The notes under the pieces: model-generated
The model's database searches: none
Told to the model about the DNA's origin: nothing
The model's input: the letters and a program-made list of their open reading frames with translations, nothing else
Program-made: the position numbers and the translations under genes
Part shown: positions 26,556-35,500 of the stretch, one piece after another
How the letters are laid out: each line of letters starts with the position of its first letter
Position numbering within the stretch: position 1 is the stretch's first letter
Source: DASQHL01 sp963843685
GTDB taxonomy: Bacteria > Chloroflexota > Dehalococcoidia > DSTF01 > JACRBR01
Length of the DNA stretch: 64,000 nt
Direction: 5' to 3'
Assembly (NCBI GenBank): GCA_963843685.1
Contig: CAWJLO010000015.1
Span: forward strand, 1 to 64,000

Positions 26556-27944
26556 TCAGCGGCGGGCGCGGGCGGCGGCGGCGCGGCCGCGGCTCGGCCG
26601 GCGAGTCGCAGCCCGCTTCTTCGCGGCGGGCGCGGACTGCTTCGCCGGGGCGCCGCGCTTCGCGAGCGGGACGTAGTCGCGGCCGCGGCGGCCGGTGTAG
26701 ATCTGCCGCGGGCGGGCGATCTTCTGCTCCGGATCGACGATCATCTCGCGCCACTGGGCGACCCAGCCGGCGGTGCGAGGGATGGCGAAGAGCACCGGGA
26801 ACATCTCGACCGGGAAGCCGAGCGCCTGGTAGATGATGCCGGAGTAGAAGTCGACGTTGGGGTAGAGCTTGCGTTCGATGAAGTAGTCGTCCTGGAGGGC
26901 GATGCGCTCGAGTTCGAGGGCGATGTCCAGGAGCGGGTTGCGGCCGGTGAGATCGAATACCTCGTCGGCGGTGCGCTTGATGATCTTGGCGCGCGGGTCG
27001 TAGTTCTTGTAGACGCGGTGACCGAAGCCCATGAGGCGACCTTCGCCGCGCTTGAACTTCTTGACGAATTCGGGAACGCGCTTCTTGTCGCCGATCTCGG
27101 CGAGCATACGGAGGACCTCCTCGTTGGCACCGCCGTGGAGCGGGCCGTAGAGGGCGGCGGCTGCGGCGGCGGTCGCGGAGTAGGGGTCGGGACGCGAGGA
27201 GCCGACGGCGCGCATGGCGTTGGCGCTGCAGTTCTGCTCGTGGTCGGCGTGCAAGATGAAGAGGACGTCGATGGCGCGCTGGAGCACGGGGTCCGGGCGG
27301 TAGTTCTTTTCGGCCACCTGGCGCCAGAGCATGCTGCAGAAGTTGCCGGGGAACGAGAGGTCGTTGTCGGGGTAGATGAAGGGCATGCCGCGGCTGTGGC
27401 GGTAGGCGAAGGCGGCGATGGTCGGCATCTTCCCGATGAGGCGCCAGGTCTGGAGATCGCGGGACACCGGATCGTCGACGTTGCGCGCGTCCGGGTAGTA
27501 GGTGGAGAGGGCGCCGATGGTGCCGACGAGCGTGCCCATGGGGTGCGCGTCATAGTTGAATCCATCGACGAACTTCTTGATGTTCTCGTGGACCATCGTG
27601 TGGTACTTGATGTTGTGCGTCCACTCGTCAAGCTGCTTCGGAGTGGGCAGCTGTCCGTAGATGATGAGATAGGCGGTCTCGAGGTAGGTGCTCTTTGCGG
27701 CGAGCTGTTCGATGGGGTAGCCGCGGTATTCGAGGATGCCCTTGTCGCCGTCGATGAAGGTGATGGCGCTGCGGCACGATGCGGTGTTCGTAAAGGCGGG
27801 GTCGTAGGTCATGAGGCCGAAGTCTTCGGCGTCGGACTTCATCTGGCGGAAGTCCATCGCGCGGACCGTGCCGTCCTTGATGGGGACCTCGTAGGTCCTG
27901 CCGGTGCGGTTGTCCGTGACGGTGAGGGAGTTCTTCTTCGGCAT
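26556..27944 (-). CDS. gltA: Citrate synthase
   Basis: Start ATG 27942-27944 with GGAGGT upstream. The 462-residue product has the type II citrate-synthase landmarks: ITFIDGDKGILEYRGYPIEQ, FILHADHEQNCS, YGPLHGGANEEVL (catalytic His), MGFGHRVYKNYDPRAKIIK (oxaloacetate-binding His/Arg) and YPNVDFYSGIIYQALG with the catalytic Asp. It condenses acetyl-CoA and oxaloacetate to citrate in the TCA cycle. The last about 35 residues are an unusual Lys/Arg/Ala-rich tail beyond the normal end (after IYTGRRGRDYVPL). The alpha/beta hydrolase follows in the same transcript. Confidence 0.96.
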   Translation of the reverse strand: MPKKNSLTVTDNRTGRTYEVPIKDGTVRAMDFRQMKSDAEDFGLMTYDPAFTNTASCRSAITFIDGDKGILEYRGYPIEQLAAKSTYLETAYLIIYGQLPTPKQLDEWTHNIKYHTMVHENIKKFVDGFNYDAHPMGTLVGTIGALSTYYPDARNVDDPVSRDLQTWRLIGKMPTIAAFAYRHSRGMPFIYPDNDLSFPGNFCSMLWRQVAEKNYRPDPVLQRAIDVLFILHADHEQNCSANAMRAVGSSRPDPYSATAAAAAALYGPLHGGANEEVLRMLAEIGDKKRVPEFVKKFKRGEGRLMGFGHRVYKNYDPRAKIIKRTADEVFDLTGRNPLLDIALELERIALQDDYFIERKLYPNVDFYSGIIYQALGFPVEMFPVLFAIPRTAGWVAQWREMIVDPEQKIARPRQIYTGRRGRDYVPLAKRGAPAKQSAPAAKKRAATRRPSRGRAAAARARR

Positions 27945-28176
27945 GGTGGGACCTCCGATGCGGGCTATCGCCGCGGGCTGCGGTTGCAAAATTTGCGCGT
28001 GGCGCGAAGCCAAGTGAGGATAACATGCGCCGCCGGCCGTACGAGTCACTCGTTGGCTTCACGGTCACGGGATTGCGGTGGGTTGGGGATTGCCCATCCG
28101 GACGCGAGTCGACCGTCGTACCGGGTGCTGGTAGGATCGTGGCCCGCGTGGGACGGAGAGTGAAGGAGAGACTGGG

Positions 28177-29124
28177 ATGGAGTACAAGAATCTTGGCCGG
28201 TCGGGGCTGCAGGTCTCGGCGGTGGGGTTGGGGTGCAACAACTTCGGGATGCGTATCGACCTGGAGCAGACGAAGGCGGTCGTGGCGAAGGCGCTGGAGG
28301 TGGGGATCAACCTCTTCGACACGGCCGACATCTACGGCGGGCGCGGGAAGAGCGAGGAGTTCCTGGGTCAGGCGCTGAAGGGGAACCGGCGCAACGCGGT
28401 GATCGCGACGAAGTTCACCGGACCGATGGGCGAGGGGCCGCTGTGGTCGGGCGCATCGCGCCGGTACATCTTCGAGGCGGTGGACGACAGCCTGCGGCGG
28501 CTGGGGACAGACTACATCGACCTGTACCAGGTGCACTTCCCGGACGCGAAGACGCCGATCGAGGAGACGATGCGGGCGCTGGACGACGTGGTGCGCGCGG
28601 GGAAGGTGCGGTACGTGGGCTGCTCCAACTTCACGGGGTGGCAGGTGGTGGAGGCGCAGTGGATCGCGCGGGAGGGGCACCTGACGCCGTTCGTCACGGC
28701 GCAGAACCAGTACAACCTGCTGGACCGGCGCGTGGAGCGAGAGCTGATGCCTGCGTGCGCGAAGTACGGGCTGGGGATCCTGCCGTACTTCCCGCTGGCG
28801 AGCGGGTTCCTGAGCGGGAAGTACAAGCACGGCGAGGCGCCGCCCGAGGGGACACGGCTGGCGGCGTGGGGGCCGCGCGGCCAGGCGATGCTCAGCGAGC
28901 AGAACTTCGACGTGCTGGGGCGGTTGGAGGCGTTCGCCTCGGATCGCGGTCACCAGATGATCGACTTGGCGATCGGCTGGCTGGCGAGCCACGAGACAGT
29001 GCCGTGCGTGATCTCGGGGGCGACCAAGCCGGAGCAGGTGGAGCAGAACGCGAAAGCTGTGGAGTGGAAGCTGACGCCGGAGGAGATGGCGGAGGTGGAC
29101 GGGATCACCAAGCGCGCGGACTAG
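28177..29124 (+). CDS. Aldo/keto reductase
   Basis: ATG 28177 has AAGGAGAG upstream. The 315-residue TIM-barrel protein has the AKR tetrad: Asp and Tyr in LFDTADIYG, Lys in VIATKF, His in LYQVHFPD. NADPH-site residues are visible near the C-terminus in CVISGATKPEQVEQNA. It looks like the YajO/Kv-beta-like AKR subgroup (RRLGTDYIDLYQVH, VGCSNFTGWQV). Reduces an unknown carbonyl substrate. Convergent with the enoyl-CoA hydratase, separated by a strong bidirectional hairpin. Confidence 0.92.
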   Translation: MEYKNLGRSGLQVSAVGLGCNNFGMRIDLEQTKAVVAKALEVGINLFDTADIYGGRGKSEEFLGQALKGNRRNAVIATKFTGPMGEGPLWSGASRRYIFEAVDDSLRRLGTDYIDLYQVHFPDAKTPIEETMRALDDVVRAGKVRYVGCSNFTGWQVVEAQWIAREGHLTPFVTAQNQYNLLDRRVERELMPACAKYGLGILPYFPLASGFLSGKYKHGEAPPEGTRLAAWGPRGQAMLSEQNFDVLGRLEAFASDRGHQMIDLAIGWLASHETVPCVISGATKPEQVEQNAKAVEWKLTPEEMAEVDGITKRAD

Positions 29125-29184
29125 GAACCTGCCGCTCGGCGGGCGCGCCTCTTCCGGGCGCGACCTTTTGTGCGAAGACGATGA

Positions 29185-29212
29185 CAGGGGCGGCCACACG
29201 TGGCCGCCCCTG
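29185..29212. terminator. Bidirectional terminator hairpin
   Basis: CAGGGGCGGCCAC (29185-29197) and GTGGCCGCCCCTG (29200-29212) are perfect 13-bp arms. It lies between convergent genes ending at 29124 and 29223, so it can serve both. Its core resembles the hairpins at 17947 and 30118. Confidence 0.75.
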
Positions 29213-29222
29213 CGCTTGCCTG

Positions 29223-30023
29223 CTACTGCTGGTCGAGGGGGCGGTCGCTGCCGAGGTACTGGCGCATGAGGCGCTGGGCGTCGTCGGAGCGCATGGTCTG
29301 CCAGAAGGCGCGCTGTTCGAAGCGGAGGCCTTCGAGCAGGGGCATCTCGCTGCCCTGGAGCACGCACTGCTTGATCAGGGCGAGGCTGAGGCGCGGACGC
29401 GTGGCGAGTTCCTTCGCCAGGGCGAGCGCTTCCGGCATGAGCTGATCGGGTTCGACGGCGCGGTTCGCGAGGCCGAGTCGCTCGGCGGTGTCGGCGTCTA
29501 CTGTGCTGCCGAGGAGCATCAGCTCGAGCGCCTTCGCCGTGCCGATGAGGCGCGTCATGCGCTGCGTGCCGCCGGCGCCGGGGAGGATGCCGACCCGCAC
29601 CTCCGGCAGGCCGACGACGCCTCCGCGCGCGATGATGCGGAAGTCGCAGGCGAGCGCGAGCTCCCAGCCGCCGCCCATGGCGGTGCCGTTGACGGCGGCG
29701 ATGACGGGCTGGGGGAGCGACTGCAGCGCCAGCAGGAGCTGGTGCATGCCGTGGAGCTCGTCGCCGGCGCCGATGTTCTCGTGCTCACGCGCGGCGTCCG
29801 ACGAGACGGCGAGCTCGCCGACGTCGTAGTGCGTGATGAACGTGCCTGAGGCGGCGCCGGTGAGGATGAGGACGCGTGTCTCTTCGTCGGCAGCGAGCGC
29901 GTCGACGATGGCGCGGAGCTCGGCGACCATGGGGGCGGTGAGGGTGTGGCGGGGCGGGTTATCGAAGGCGACGATCATGGTCGTGGCGTCGCGGGTGACG
30001 TTGAGGTGCGTGGGGGTGGTCAT
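29223..30023 (-). CDS. Enoyl-CoA hydratase/isomerase family protein
   Basis: The 266-residue crotonase-fold protein starts at ATG 30021-30023, with GAGGAGCC upstream and a TATGCT box on the minus strand (complement of 30062-30067). The CoA/oxyanion-hole segments are AAVNGTAMGGGWELALACDF and the active-site loop LPEVRVGILPGAGGTQRM; the first catalytic Glu (144 in rat hydratase) is in GGGWELA and the second in LPEVRVG, so hydratase activity is plausible. Likely a beta-oxidation or related acyl-CoA step. It stands alone after the hairpin of the ferritin-like gene. Confidence 0.92.
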   Translation of the reverse strand: MTTPTHLNVTRDATTMIVAFDNPPRHTLTAPMVAELRAIVDALAADEETRVLILTGAASGTFITHYDVGELAVSSDAAREHENIGAGDELHGMHQLLLALQSLPQPVIAAVNGTAMGGGWELALACDFRIIARGGVVGLPEVRVGILPGAGGTQRMTRLIGTAKALELMLLGSTVDADTAERLGLANRAVEPDQLMPEALALAKELATRPRLSLALIKQCVLQGSEMPLLEGLRFEQRAFWQTMRSDDAQRLMRQYLGSDRPLDQQ

Positions 30024-30117
30024 GTTCGGCTCCTCGTGCGGCGAGAGACTGTCGAGGCGTCAGCATACGATGCTCGCCGGTTGACCTCACCCCCGGCCGT
30101 CGATGCGGGGGGACGAG

Positions 30118-30143
30118 AAGGGCGGCCACGTTGGGCCGCCCTT
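30118..30143 (-). terminator. Repeated GC hairpin (copy B)
   Basis: AAGGGCGGCC (30118-30127) and GGCCGCCCTT (30134-30143) around loop ACGTTG; the central 24 bases equal those at 17947-17970. On the minus strand it follows the stop at 30167, where it would end the ferritin-like transcript. Confidence 0.6.
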
Positions 30144-30166
30144 ACGGTGTTCGGCGTCGCGGTCGG

Positions 30167-31261
30167 CTACGGGTTTTCGACGGCTTCGCGCATGGACTGC
30201 GTGACGTGGCCGGCGTGCCCGGTGTAGGTGGATGATTCGAGCGCCTGCAGGTAGCGGGCGAGCTGGGCTTCGCGCAGCTCCTTGAGGCGCGCCTTGCCTT
30301 CGACGACGGTCTTGCCCATGGCGAGGATGAAGGCCTCGCGGGTGGGCGTGTCGCGCTTCATGTCGGCGGCCATCATGATCTCGCCGCGCTCGAGCCAGGT
30401 GCGGACGTTGAGGCGCTTCTGCTTGTCGCCGTTGAGCAGGTAGTAGCGGAGGTGCTCCACGCCGTAGGCAAGGTGGCGGCGGAGGTCGGATGCCGTGAGC
30501 TCCAGGAGCTGGCGGTCGGCCTGGGAGCGGGCCAGCTTGTCGCTCATCTCGCACAGGGCGAGGAGGAACGACGTGCGGATGATGTTCATGTAGACGACGA
30601 GCTCGGTGAACTTGAATGACGCGTAGACGGTGCGGTTGAAGAAGCCGGGCGTCTGGACGCCGAGGCCGCCGTTGTTGGAGAGCGCGCGCTTGCGGAACGC
30701 CTCGACGTGGCGGGCGTGGTCGAAGACCTGGGTCGCCAGGTAGAGCTTGACCTCGTGGTAGCCGTAGGAGATCTCCTTCAGCCAGCCCATGAGCACCTGG
30801 TTGGAGTTGTAGGCCTGCTCCGAGACGTTGGAGAAGATCTGGTCGAGCGAGGCCTCGATGTGATCGTCGAGGGGCTCGATGGTGTTCCAGGAGATCTGCG
30901 TGGCGGGCTTCCACTGCTCACGGATGCCGGCCTCGTAGAGGTCGGCGGCGTTCTCCGCCCAGACTTCCGCCTTGTCGTAGATGGTGTACGGGGCGGGGAG
31001 GCCCATCATTTCCGAGGGGAATGAGCCGCGCGGCGTGTCGTTCTCGAACTTCCAGTGGTCGGGGGCCCAGCCGTAGGCGCCGGCGTCGGCGAGACGGAGG
31101 GTGAACCCCTCGTCGCCGATGACGGGCTTCGGCGGGCGTTCGGTCGGCACCTTGGCCCACGACATGTCGAGGGCGGGCGGCGTCATCACGCCGGGGATCT
31201 GCGGTGGCGTTACGCCTTCGCCTTCGGGCTTGGCTTCTGTGGTGGTGTCGGTGTCGGCCAT
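30167..31261 (-). CDS. Ferritin/R2-like paralogue lacking the diiron carboxylates
   Basis: This 364-residue protein is a clear paralogue of the product of 31374-32456: YLATQVFDHARHVEAFRKRAL corresponds to the partner's FLASQIMDEARHLDVFRKRAL, and SDLRRHLAYGVEHLRYY to QDESRHVAFGVMHMKYV. Aligned ligand positions read Ala150, His182, Thr230 and Leu260 in place of four Glu; only His185 and His263 remain. It therefore should not bind a normal diiron centre. An N-terminal extension of about 80 residues is Pro-rich. Like the beta subunit of bacterial multicomponent monooxygenases or yeast Rnr4, it may be a structural partner of the active paralogue. Start ATG 31259-31261 has GAGGA about 9 bases upstream. 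A hairpin separates the two genes. Confidence 0.8.
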   Translation of the reverse strand: MADTDTTTEAKPEGEGVTPPQIPGVMTPPALDMSWAKVPTERPPKPVIGDEGFTLRLADAGAYGWAPDHWKFENDTPRGSFPSEMMGLPAPYTIYDKAEVWAENAADLYEAGIREQWKPATQISWNTIEPLDDHIEASLDQIFSNVSEQAYNSNQVLMGWLKEISYGYHEVKLYLATQVFDHARHVEAFRKRALSNNGGLGVQTPGFFNRTVYASFKFTELVVYMNIIRTSFLLALCEMSDKLARSQADRQLLELTASDLRRHLAYGVEHLRYYLLNGDKQKRLNVRTWLERGEIMMAADMKRDTPTREAFILAMGKTVVEGKARLKELREAQLARYLQALESSTYTGHAGHVTQSMREAVENP

Positions 31262-31313
31262 GATGGTTAGTCCTCAGTTCACTGTTGACGGTTCACAGCG
31301 CCGCTTCGTGATG

Positions 31314-31338
31314 AGGGGCACGCTCTTCGCGTGCCCCT
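31314..31338 (-). terminator. Hairpin between the two ferritin-like paralogues
   Basis: AGGGGCACGC (31314-31323) and GCGTGCCCCT (31329-31338), loop TCTTC. On the minus strand it follows the stop of the diiron gene (31374) and precedes the second gene, so it may lower downstream expression. No T tract. Confidence 0.6.
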
Positions 31339-31373
31339 GTGTTTCGGGTTGACGATCGCCTCTTGCGATTCCT

Positions 31374-32456
31374 CTAGTTCTTCGCGGGGTCGAGCAGCAT
31401 GGCCATGAACGGGTTCATGCGCTCGCGGCGGTCGCCGAGGCCGACAACGTCGAGGCGGTGCATGTACTCGTTCACCTGGCGCTTGCGGATGGCGAGGAGC
31501 TTGCCGTAGCCCTCGCGCAGCTGCGCCTCGCTGGTGCCGCCGCCGAGCAGGATGGCGAGCGCCTCGCCGGTCTCGCCGCCGCCGGTGAGTCCGGCCTGGG
31601 TGCTGCCGGCGCCGAGGTTCCCTTCCATGCGGTCGAGGTAGGTGTGGATCTCGTCGCGGCGCTCGGGCTCCGTCTCCATGACGTACTTCATGTGCATGAC
31701 GCCGAAGGCGACGTGGCGGCTCTCGTCCTGCGCGGCGAGGCGGAACATGCGCTTGTCGACCTCCGTCTGGGCGAACAGCTCGCCCATGCGGAACATCGAC
31801 TGCACGAAGCCTTCGCCGACGAGGTGGAGCGTGGACGTCATCTCGGTGAAGTCCTGCGCGGTGAGCAGGCCGATGGCGCCGGGGCCGGCCTTGAGCAGGC
31901 CGATGCCGTTGGCGAGCGCGCGCTTGCGGAAGACGTCGAGGTGGCGCGCTTCGTCCATGATCTGCGACGCGAGGAACATGCCGATCTCGAAGTACTCGCC
32001 GCTGACGTTGGGGGCGTACATGCCGGGAACGTCGCCGGCGATGAACTCCACCTGGGTGAGGAAGGTGCAGAGCTGCGACATGGCGAGCTCCAGCTCTTCG
32101 CTGAGCTGCGGCATGTCGGCCCACGGGATGTCGGTAGCGCTGCTCCACTGGCGCTGGACGGCCTCTTCATAGAGGAGCATGGCCGACTCCGACCAGACGG
32201 CGGCCTTGGTGTTGTAGTGCTTCTGCGTGCGTTGCTGGTCGGAGCGGGGGGCGGCGCCGCGCATGCGGCCGCTCTGGTTCTTGGTGGTGGTGGGGATCTC
32301 GCCGACGGAAACGGTGGCGATGTCCTCCAGCGTCAGGCCGCGCTTGCCGCCGGTGACGCGGAGGCCGCGCTCGGCGGCGGGCTCGTCGAGCCAGGAGAGG
32401 TCGAGATCCTCGCCGGCTGTTTCCTTCTTCAGTTGCTCAAGGACTTCGGACCGCAT
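31374..32456 (-). CDS. Ferritin/R2-like diiron protein
   Basis: ATG 32454-32456 with AGGAGG five bases upstream gives 360 residues. A full E...ExxH...E...ExxH diiron signature is visible: Glu137 (TQVEFIAG), Glu169 and His172 (DEARHLD), Glu215 (GEGFVQ), Glu245 and His248 (DESRHVAFG). Such sites occur in ribonucleotide reductase R2, R2-like oxidases and monooxygenase hydroxylases; the 46-residue spacing between the helix pairs is shorter than in typical R2 (about 65-90), so I do not call it nrdB. Expected chemistry is O2 activation on an unknown substrate. Its degenerate paralogue follows downstream. No reductase, ferredoxin or effector gene is adjacent. Confidence 0.85.
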   Translation of the reverse strand: MRSEVLEQLKKETAGEDLDLSWLDEPAAERGLRVTGGKRGLTLEDIATVSVGEIPTTTKNQSGRMRGAAPRSDQQRTQKHYNTKAAVWSESAMLLYEEAVQRQWSSATDIPWADMPQLSEELELAMSQLCTFLTQVEFIAGDVPGMYAPNVSGEYFEIGMFLASQIMDEARHLDVFRKRALANGIGLLKAGPGAIGLLTAQDFTEMTSTLHLVGEGFVQSMFRMGELFAQTEVDKRMFRLAAQDESRHVAFGVMHMKYVMETEPERRDEIHTYLDRMEGNLGAGSTQAGLTGGGETGEALAILLGGGTSEAQLREGYGKLLAIRKRQVNEYMHRLDVVGLGDRRERMNPFMAMLLDPAKN

Positions 32457-32587
32457 AGTGGCCTCCTGATACGTCCAGCATCGGCGGACGATGGCAATTC
32501 TAGCGCCCGCTAAGGGCGCGCGTCTAGCAGCATACGACGTCAATGGAGCGGCAGTCTACAGATTCCGGCAGGTTTCTTGACCAGGCG

Positions 32588-35500
32588 TTACGCCGAAGCT
32601 GAGACTGGTTGCTCCTCGCCGGCTCCAGGACGGGGCGTGAGGCGCTTCCCCTCCTCCGTGGCGACGGGGATGCCGTCGCGGTAGATGAGGGCGTTCTGGT
32701 GGAGGGCGGGGACGCGGGCGCCGGGGGTGATGATGCCGGCGAGGTTGAGGGGGTCGGCGGCGTTGATGCGGACCGTGTCGCCGGTGCGCTCCTCGCGGCG
32801 GATGCGGCGCAGGCCGTCGACGGCGTCGGGCATGGCGTACTGCTCGCCGATGAAGCCGGCGACGAAGCGGCCGCCGCGGACGACGCCGCGCGCCTCCTGC
32901 CGTCGCAACGCGCGGACGACGTCGCGCCACGGGACGGCGAAGCTCTCGCGGACGACGAGGTCGCGGAAGACGACGCCGTAGCGGGCGAGGAGCTGCATCG
33001 CGACGGTCTCGGCGAGCTCATCGGGCGGTGAGGGCGCGGGCTGGAAGCGGTGGACGATCGACCAGCGGCCCTGCGGTGTGGTCGCGCGCGGGAGGCGCGA
33101 TCCGGCGTGCGCGTGACGGCGAGCGCTGCGGGCGCGCGCGGAGCCGGCGGGCGTCATGATCTGTCGCAGTGAGCCGAAGCCGTCGCCGCTGACGATGCCG
33201 CGGGAGACGAGATCCCAGAGCGCTTCCTCGAGCTGGGCGGGGAGCTGGCGCGTCGCGGCGGCGAGATCCTCGAAGAAGAGGGCGCCGTGCGTGCGGAGCG
33301 CGTCGAGCACCTCCGATGCGCGGCGCCGCGAGTCGGATCCTCCGGCTGCGCTTCGCCGCGGACGGACTCCAGCAGCCAGCCAAGATCGCGGCGGAGGGCG
33401 AGGGTGATCGGCGTGGCGCGCTGCGGCGATGAGGCGCGCGCGGCGCCGTTGCTCTTGCGGAGAGAGAGTCGCGCCCAGGCGACGTCGCCGGCGAGGCAGA
33501 GCTCGTCGAGCCACTGCGGGTTGTAGTTGAGGACGCGCATCGGGAGGACGTCGCGCTCCCAGGCGACGGCGGGCAGCTCGAAGCCCTGGAGCTGGGCGAC
33601 GGCCTCGAGCACGCCGCGCTTGCCTTCGAGGCGGCGCGGATTGGCGACGTGCTGGCGGACGAAGAGGTAGCGCATGAAGTCCTGCGCGCTCACGGGCTCG
33701 ATCTCGCTGCGGAGCCGGTCGAGCGTGTAGCGGTGGATGCGGGCGAGGAGGCGGCGGTCGCACCACTCCTCGTCGTCGCAGCCGGGGGTGAACCTGCCGC
33801 GGAGGACGATGCCCTCGCCTTCGAGTCGCGCGAGCGCCGAGACCGTCTCGAGCGTGCCGATGCCGAGCAGCGACGCAATCGCGGCGGGCGTCTGCGGCCC
33901 GAGGTACTCCATGTGGCCGCGGACGGCGGGGAGGATCGCGTCCTCACGCTCCGGCGCGGGGCCGTCGAGGTGCGATGGCAGGTGGACCTTCGGCGTGATG
34001 ATGGCGTCCGGATAGAGGCGTTCGATCGCGCGGAGGTGCTCCGTCGCGAACCAGAGGTCGGCGGCGGGAGTGCGGACGGTCGCGGCGCGGCCGGTGGCGA
34101 CGAGCGCATCGAACCAGGCGCGCCACGCGGGCTGTTCGCGCGAGACGACGAGGCCGAGGAGGACGTCGTGCAGCTCGTCGGGGTCACGCGGCTCGGGGCG
34201 GGCTTCGTCGCGGACGCGCTCGATGGCTTCGAGGTCGAGCGCGCCGAGATCGCGCTGGTGTTCGGGCAGGGTGCGGCGGAGCGAGACGGCGCGGGTGCGG
34301 CGCTCTTCCAGCGGCGCGTCGTCGAGGAAGGCGTAGGGCTTGGCGTTGAGGATCTCGTGCGCGAACGGCGAAGGCTCCGCCGTGTCGCGCGCGTGCATGC
34401 GGATTGCACCGCTCTCCATCTTTTCGATCACGGCGGCGAGGCGCGGGAGATCCATCGCCTCGTACAGGCAGTCGTCCACCGTCTGCTTGATCAGCGGGTG
34501 GTCGGGGATGGGGAGCGGGCCGGTGATGTTCTCCTGGCAGCCGACCTGCTCCGGGAACACGGCGGCGAGCAGATCGTCGGAGCGGATGCGCTGGATGGGC
34601 GGCGGCACCTTCTTGCCGCCGTTCTGGCGGAGGATGGCGAGCGCGCGCGTCGCGTTCCAGCGCCAGCGCGCGCCGAACATCGGCGTAACGAGCAGCGCCT
34701 GCTCGAGCGACTCGCGCAGCACGTCGGAGCGGACGAAGCGGAAGGCGTCCTCGAGCGGGAACGAGTGTTGGGGGCCGAGCGAGAGGACGACGGCGTCGTC
34801 GGTGGCCGCGGCCTGGAGCTCGAAGTCGAAGTTCACGCAGAAGCGCTTGCGGAGCGCGAGGCCGAGGCCGCGGTTGACGCGGCCGCCAAACGGGGCGTGC
34901 ACGACCATCTGCATGCCGCCCGCGTCGTCGAAGAAACGCTCGAAGACGACATCCTCGTCGGAAGGGACGACGCCGAGCGCGGCCTTTTCGGCGCCGACGT
35001 AATCGACCACCTGCAGTGCGGCGGCGCGATCGAGCGCGCACTCTTCGTGGAGCCAGCCGGCGACGTCGTGACCGGCGTCGGCGCGGGCGACGATCTCGCG
35101 GCGGAGGCGGCTCACCTCTTCGGACAGCTCCCAGGTGCGGGAGGGCGCCTCGCCGAGCCAGAACGGCACGGAGGGCGGGCGGCCCTGCGCGTCCTCGACG
35201 CGGACGACGCCTCGCGCGGATTCGATGCGGCGGATCTTCCAGGAGTGCGAGCCGAGGAGGAAGATGTCGCCGGCCATGCTCTCGACCGCCCAGTCCTCGT
35301 TGACGGTGCCGACGAAGGTTTCGTCGGGATCGAGCACGACGCGGTAGTCGGCGACCTCCGGGATGGCGCCGCCGCTGGTGAGCGCCGTAATGCGGGCGGC
35401 GCGGCGGCCTCGCAGCGTGTTGTTGATGCGGTCGCGGTGGAGGAGCGCACGGCCGCGGCCGAGGCGCTCGGCCGGACCCTCGCTCAACATCTCGACGACG

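Noticed and set aside
31374..32456. Ribonucleotide reductase R2 (nrdB) call
   Set aside because: Spacing between the two ExxH helices is too short, the first ligand is Glu rather than the usual Asp, and no nrdA lies nearby.
31458..32513. Plus-strand frame opposite the diiron gene
   Set aside because: Antisense shadow; the minus strand has a strong ribosome site and complete diiron motif.
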